Source: ZC4RG30 sp964455685 (GTDB lineage: Bacteria; Pseudomonadota; Gammaproteobacteria; Steroidobacterales; Steroidobacteraceae). From it: DNA of 17,205 nucleotides. Made by a program: the position numbers and the translations under genes. Location of the stretch: NCBI GenBank assembly GCA_964455685.1, contig CAYVZE010000058.1, positions 1 to 17,205 of the forward strand, written 5' to 3'. A model generated the notes under the pieces. That model ran no database searches and was not told where the DNA came from. It saw only the letters and a list, made by a program, of their open reading frames with translations. The stretch's first letter is position 1; the number at the start of each line of letters is the position of its first letter. Shown here in pieces: positions 14,097 to 17,205 of the stretch.

Positions 14097-15515
14097 ATGC
14101 TGCGTATCCATGATTCCCTGAGCGGCAAGCTCCGCCCCTTCGAGCCGCTGGTGCCCGGCCGCGTGCGCATGTACGTGTGCGGCATCACCGTGTACGACTA
14201 CTGCCACATCGGCCACATGCGCATGCTGGTGGCCTTCGACGTGGTGCAGCGCTGGCTGCGCAGGAGCGGCTATGCCGTCACCTACGTGCGCAACATCACC
14301 GACATCGACGACAAGATCATCCGCCGCGCCGCCGAGCGCGGCCAGTCGATCGACGAGCTCACCGCGCACTTCATCAAGGCCATGGACGAGGATGCTGCTG
14401 CGCTGGGCGTGCAGAAGCCCGACCATGAGCCGCGCGCCACCGAGTTCGTGCCGCAGATCGTCGGCCTGATCGAGAAGCTGGTGCAGCGCGGCCATGCCTA
14501 CGTGGCCGACAACGGCGACGTGATGTATTCCGTGGCCAGCTTCCCCGGCTACGGCCAGCTCTCCGGCAAGCGCCTCGATGACCTGCGCGCCGGCGCACGC
14601 GTGGAGGTCAACGAGGCCAAGCGCGATCCGCTGGATTTCGTGCTGTGGAAACGCTCCAAGCCCGGCGAGCCCGCCTGGCCCTCGCCATGGGGCGAGGGCC
14701 GCCCCGGCTGGCACATCGAATGCTCTGCCATGTCGATGGCGCTGCTGGGCGAGCACTTCGACATCCATGGCGGTGGCATGGACCTGAAGTTCCCGCACCA
14801 CGAGAACGAGATCGCGCAAAGCTGCGGCGCCACCGGCGCGCCTTTCGTCGAGTGCTGGATGCACAACGGCTTCGTCAATGTCGACAGCGAGAAGATGTCC
14901 AAGTCGCTCGGCAACTTCTTCACGCTGCGGCAGGTGCTGCCGCACCTGCGCCATCCGGAGGTGCTGCGCTACTTCCTGATCTCCAGCCATTACCGCGGTC
15001 CCATCAACTACACGCTGGAGAACCTGCAGCAGGCGGACGCCACCCTGGGCGGCCTCTACAACGCCCTGCGCGGCGTGCCCGCGGGCGAGCCGGGGCCCGA
15101 CGCCGGGCGCTGGCGCACCGCGTTCGCCGAGGCCATGGACGACGACTTCAACACCCCCAAGGCACTGGCCGTGCTGCAGGGGCTGGCGCGCGAGATCAAC
15201 GAAGCCAAGGCCGGCGCCGGCGGCACCTGCCTTGCGCGCGCGGCGGAACTGGCCGCCGTGTTCAACGAGCTGGCCGAGGTGCTCGGCATCTGCCGCCTGG
15301 ACCCCGAACAGTGGTTCCGCCTGCCGGCGCCCGGAGCGGGGCAGGGCGACTGCCTCCTGGACGATGCCGCCATCGAACGTGCCATCCAGGCGCGGCTGGC
15401 GGCGCGCAAGGCGAAGGACTTCAAAGAGGCCGACCGCATCCGCGAGGAGCTGCTGCAGGCCGGCGTGGTGCTGGAGGACCGGCCCGGCGGCACGACGCTC
15501 TGGCGGCGCAAGTAG
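14097..15515 (+). CDS. cysS: Cysteine-tRNA ligase
   Basis: 472 residues (E. coli 461). It charges tRNA-Cys with cysteine. The N-terminal YVCGITVYDYCHIGHMR holds the zinc ligand Cys28 and the HIGH box at 37-40. NITDIDDKIIRRA, RPGWHIECSAMS and DIHGGGMDLKFPHHENEIAQS supply the rest of the zinc and adenylate site, and KMSKS is at residues 266-270 (KMSKSLGNFFTLR). The C-terminal region has the DALR-type helical segment (AEAMDDDFNTPKALAVL) and the tRNA-binding KDFKEADRIREELLQAGVVLEDRPGGTTL end. It starts 23 bases after gltX with no ribosome binding site and probably has its own promoter. It converges on folD across a 97-base gap carrying two strong hairpins. Confidence 0.97.
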   Translation: MLRIHDSLSGKLRPFEPLVPGRVRMYVCGITVYDYCHIGHMRMLVAFDVVQRWLRRSGYAVTYVRNITDIDDKIIRRAAERGQSIDELTAHFIKAMDEDAAALGVQKPDHEPRATEFVPQIVGLIEKLVQRGHAYVADNGDVMYSVASFPGYGQLSGKRLDDLRAGARVEVNEAKRDPLDFVLWKRSKPGEPAWPSPWGEGRPGWHIECSAMSMALLGEHFDIHGGGMDLKFPHHENEIAQSCGATGAPFVECWMHNGFVNVDSEKMSKSLGNFFTLRQVLPHLRHPEVLRYFLISSHYRGPINYTLENLQQADATLGGLYNALRGVPAGEPGPDAGRWRTAFAEAMDDDFNTPKALAVLQGLAREINEAKAGAGGTCLARAAELAAVFNELAEVLGICRLDPEQWFRLPAPGAGQGDCLLDDAAIERAIQARLAARKAKDFKEADRIREELLQAGVVLEDRPGGTTLWRRK

Positions 15516-15547
15516 GCCGCCAGCCCCTGTCAGTCTGCGGGTGATCG

Positions 15548-15574
15548 AGGGGCCGCCTGTCCCGCGCGGCCCCT
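15548..15574 (+). terminator. Hairpin 1 between convergent cysS and folD
   Basis: AGGGGCCGC (15548-15556) pairs perfectly over nine bases with GCGGCCCCT (15566-15574), with a nine-base loop, starting 32 bases after the cysS stop. It is highly stable but has no U tract on either strand. It is probably an end-of-transcript structure serving cysS. Confidence 0.5.
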
Positions 15575-15603
15575 GGCTCATCGCCCTGTCCGGGCGATGG
15601 GCC
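15575..15603 (-). terminator. Hairpin 2, abutting hairpin 1, downstream of folD
   Basis: The arm 15575-15586 pairs with 15592-15603 over twelve bases (eleven Watson-Crick and one G-U on one strand; central part CATCGCCC/GGGCGATG) around a five-base loop. It lies nine bases beyond the folD stop and directly adjoins hairpin 1. It is placed to end folD transcription from the right; no U tract is seen. Confidence 0.5.
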
Positions 15604-15612
15604 GGAAACGCC

Positions 15613-16524
15613 TTACGAGCGAGGCGGCGGCGAAAGCGGCTGTTCGACCGCCCGCTTCTCCTGCGCCGCAATTCCCTCGCGGAACTCGTAGGCCTCCAGC
15701 GTGTTCTGGATCAGCATCGCGATGGTCATCGGGCCCACGCCACCCGGCACGGGCGTGATCCAGGAGGCACGCTCCTTCGCCGCTTCGAATTCCACGTCGC
15801 CCACCACCTTGCCCGAAGGCAGGCGGTTGATGCCCACGTCCAGCACCACGGCGCCGGGCTTGATCCACTCGCCCTTGACGAACTCGGGCTTGCCGATGCC
15901 CGCCACCACCAGGTCGGCGCGCTTGACGTGGTCGATGAGGTTCTTCGTCCTGCTGTGGCAGATGGTGACCGTGGCGCCCTTCATCAGCAGCTCCAGCGCG
16001 GCCGGGCGGCCGACGATGTTGGACTGGCCGAGCACCACCGCGTCCATGCCGGCCGGGTCGATGCCCGAGTACTCCAGCATCTTCATGCAGCCGTAGGGCG
16101 TGCAGGGGCGCAGGCGCGGGGTGCGCTGCGCCAGCAGGCCGAGGTTCTCGGGGTTGAAGCCGTCCACGTCCTTCTCGACCGCGATGGCGTCGATGACGGC
16201 CTTGCTGTCGATCTGCTTCGGCACCGGCAGCTGCACCAGGATGCCGTCGATGGCCGGGTCGTTGTTGAGCTCGTGCACCACGGCCAGCACCTCCTCCTGG
16301 GTGGCGGTGCCGGGCAGCACCTTCATCACCGACAGCATGCCGGCGGCCTCGGTGGCCTGGTGCTTGTTGCGCACGTAGATCTGCGAGGCCGGGTCGTCAC
16401 CGACGATCACCACGGCGAGGCCGGGGACGCGCCGCCCGGCGGCTTTCAGGGCCGCCACCCGCGCCTTGATGTCCTCGCGCAGCTTGAGCGCGATGGCCTT
16501 GCCGTCGATCAGTCGTGCCGTCAT
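15613..16524 (-). CDS. folD: Methylenetetrahydrofolate dehydrogenase / methenyltetrahydrofolate cyclohydrolase
   Basis: 303 residues from ATG 16524 (MTARLIDGKAIALKLRED); the frame is open further upstream through the tRNA but that part is not coding. FolD interconverts 5,10-methylene-, methenyl- and 10-formyl-THF with NADP, supplying formyl groups for purines and fMet. The catalytic Lys is Lys54 in SQIYVRNKHQA. GILVQLPVPK, KDVDGFNPENLG, PCTPYGCMKML and the NADP-binding VVLGQSNIVGRPAALELL follow, then DVGINR and PVPGGVGPMTIAMLIQNT. GQSNIVGRPAA and MLSVMKV differ from the commoner G-S-N/H-V-G-R-P-M wording but keep the key residues. A tail of about 20 residues (EKRAVEQPLSPPPRS end) exceeds E. 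coli FolD (288). GGGAGA lies nine bases before ATG. The gene is divergent from tRNA-Pro. Confidence 0.96.
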   Translation of the reverse strand: MTARLIDGKAIALKLREDIKARVAALKAAGRRVPGLAVVIVGDDPASQIYVRNKHQATEAAGMLSVMKVLPGTATQEEVLAVVHELNNDPAIDGILVQLPVPKQIDSKAVIDAIAVEKDVDGFNPENLGLLAQRTPRLRPCTPYGCMKMLEYSGIDPAGMDAVVLGQSNIVGRPAALELLMKGATVTICHSRTKNLIDHVKRADLVVAGIGKPEFVKGEWIKPGAVVLDVGINRLPSGKVVGDVEFEAAKERASWITPVPGGVGPMTIAMLIQNTLEAYEFREGIAAQEKRAVEQPLSPPPRS

Positions 16525-16568
16525 GTTCGTGCGTCTCCCGCAGTGGCTCCAAAAAAAGGGCGCTAGGG

Positions 16569-16574
16569 TATCAT
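16569..16574 (+). promoter_or_regulatory. Candidate -10 box of tRNA-Pro
   Basis: TATCAT lies eight bases before the mature tRNA 5' end, followed by a GC-rich stretch as is usual for stable-RNA promoters. The -35 is unclear. On the opposite strand TACCCT (16570-16565) overlaps it and could be a weak -10 for folD. Confidence 0.45.
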
Positions 16575-16582
16575 CCGGCCGT

Positions 16583-16659
<77 letters not shown>

Positions 16660-16937
16660 TCCTCCCGGGAGCCGTCCGGGCCCATCCCGCAATACGCACT
16701 TTCCGCAGTCTCTCGTGGTTCATCCCTAGGGAAGCGCTGCCGCGGCAGGCTTATCATTGCCCATGTCATGGGATTGATCGGCGCAACTGATGCCGGGTGG
16801 GGGCCCGAACCTGCCTGGCCGGGGCGTGAGCCAGTCCGCGGTGCTCCCGCGCCGGCGCCGGTCCCGCGTTCACCGCCATACCCTTCGCATGTGACACCCT
16901 GGGCGCCTGGCCGCCCGCATGCGACTGGAGTGACCTG
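16660..16937. other. Palindrome-rich gap between tRNA-Pro and the cytochrome bd gene
   Basis: I see no gene in these 278 bases. They hold several perfect short palindromes: CTCCCGGGAG (16662-16671), TCCCTAGGGA (16723-16732), CTGCCGCGGCAG (16737-16748), CCCATGTCATGGG (16760-16772) and CGCATGCG (16916-16923). A TATCAT at 16752-16757 is a possible -10 box for the oxidase operon, which would give a leader of about 170 bases. No FNR/ANR box of the TTGAT-N4-ATCAA form was found. Confidence 0.6.
16760..16772. promoter_or_regulatory. Candidate operator upstream of the cytochrome bd gene
   Basis: CCCATG-T-CATGGG is a perfect 13-base inverted repeat starting three bases after the TATCAT hexamer, so it would overlap a start point near 16764. 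This is a suitable site for a dimeric repressor, but no specific regulator can be named. Confidence 0.3.
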
Positions 16938-17205
16938 ATGGATCCGCTTACGCTCGCGCGCGTCCAGTTCGCTGCCAACATCAGTTTCCATATCCTGTTC
17001 CCGACCATCTCGATCGGGCTGGCGTGGGTGCTGCTGTTCTTCAAGCTGCGCTTCCGCCGCACCGGCGACGCGCGCTGGATGGACGCCTACCGGCTGTGGG
17101 TGAAGATCTTCGCGCTCACCTTCGCGCTGGGCGTGGTCAGCGGCGTGACCATGAGCTTCCAGTTCGGCACCAACTGGCCGGGCTACATGGAAACCGTCGG
17201 CAACG
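16938..17205 (+). CDS. cydA: Cytochrome bd ubiquinol oxidase subunit I, N-terminal part (cut by window end)
   Basis: The first 89 codons of a gene that continues beyond the window. Subunit I of the bd oxidase binds quinol and the haems b558, b595 and d in the inner membrane and reduces O2 to water; it serves low-oxygen or cyanide/stress-resistant respiration. The sequence begins MDPLTLARVQFAANISFHILFPTISIGLAWVLLFF; His18 matches the E. coli CydA His19 haem ligand. The second helix carries the family's FALGVVSGVTMSFQFGTNW. The start is supported by GGAG (16927-16930) seven bases before ATG. The wording is somewhat closer to the cyanide-insensitive (CioA) branch than to E. coli CydA, but the Q-loop needed to tell them apart is not in the window. 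Confidence 0.93.
   Translation, partial: MDPLTLARVQFAANISFHILFPTISIGLAWVLLFFKLRFRRTGDARWMDAYRLWVKIFALTFALGVVSGVTMSFQFGTNWPGYMETVGN

Noticed and set aside
13482..15671. 729-residue open frame on the - strand opposite gltX and cysS
   Set aside because: It lies opposite two intact synthetases, has no motif, and ends in low-complexity sequence; a GC shadow.
16662..16671. CTCCCGGGAG as a tRNA-Pro terminator
   Set aside because: It is a palindrome without loop bases or a following U tract, so a functional intrinsic terminator is not supported.
16774..16787. TTGATCGGCGCAAC as an FNR/ANR box for the cytochrome bd operon
   Set aside because: The second half does not match ATCAA, and the TTG...CAA spacing is one base short, so the dyad is not an FNR-type site.

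Overview
The window is about 17 kb of dense, very GC-rich chromosome (third codon positions are almost all G or C). It most resembles a free-living gammaproteobacterium, probably near the Xanthomonadales, Nevskiales or Chromatiales. The reasons are: FimV, a type IV pilus/polar hub protein largely confined to this class; the order accD-folC-dedD-cvpA-purF known from E. coli and Pseudomonas; LpxH, which implies a lipid A outer membrane; MiaE; and a genome-encoded CCA on the tRNA. Genus cannot be decided from this sequence. I see no insertion sequence, phage gene, CRISPR array or other mobile element.

Region 1 (1-9026, all + strand) is conserved housekeeping. It holds the 3' end of asd (lysine/threonine/methionine branch), fimV, truA (tRNA pseudouridine), accD (fatty acid synthesis), folC (folate polyglutamylation), a DedD-like SPOR protein (cell division), cvpA and purF (first step of purine synthesis). 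The trpF/trpB/trpA genes that lie between truA and accD in several relatives are absent here.

Region 2 (9052-11482, + strand) is the accessory part, following purF by 25 bp. It encodes a soluble Ser/Thr kinase with a degenerate response-regulator receiver at its N terminus, the tRNA hydroxylase MiaE, and a GNAT acetyltransferase. The three genes are joined by a TGATG and an ATGA stop/start overlap. A kinase translationally coupled to a tRNA-modifying oxygenase is the most unusual protein-level arrangement here.

Region 3 (11484-12673, - strand) is lpxH followed by a GFA/CENP-V family zinc protein, again with an ATGA overlap. It converges on the GNAT gene with a single base between the stop codons. 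lpxH diverges from gltX across only 20 bp.

Region 4 (12694-15515, + strand) is gltX and cysS, two aminoacyl-tRNA synthetases. cysS converges on folD (- strand) across a gap with two adjacent perfect or near-perfect hairpins. Region 5 (16525-17205) holds tRNA-Pro(UGG), a roughly 280-bp gap rich in short palindromes, and the 5' end of a cytochrome bd oxidase subunit I gene cut by the window edge.

The most striking regulatory signal is a repeated promoter geometry. Good -10 hexamers lie 6-7 bases before the start codons of lpxH, gltX, cysS and the SPOR gene, which predicts leaderless mRNAs. At lpxH/gltX the two -10 boxes overlap on opposite strands and are placed symmetrically. I found no clearly novel multi-gene defence or biosynthetic system; the best candidates for new biology are the pseudo-receiver kinase-MiaE-GNAT unit and the leaderless and bidirectional promoters.
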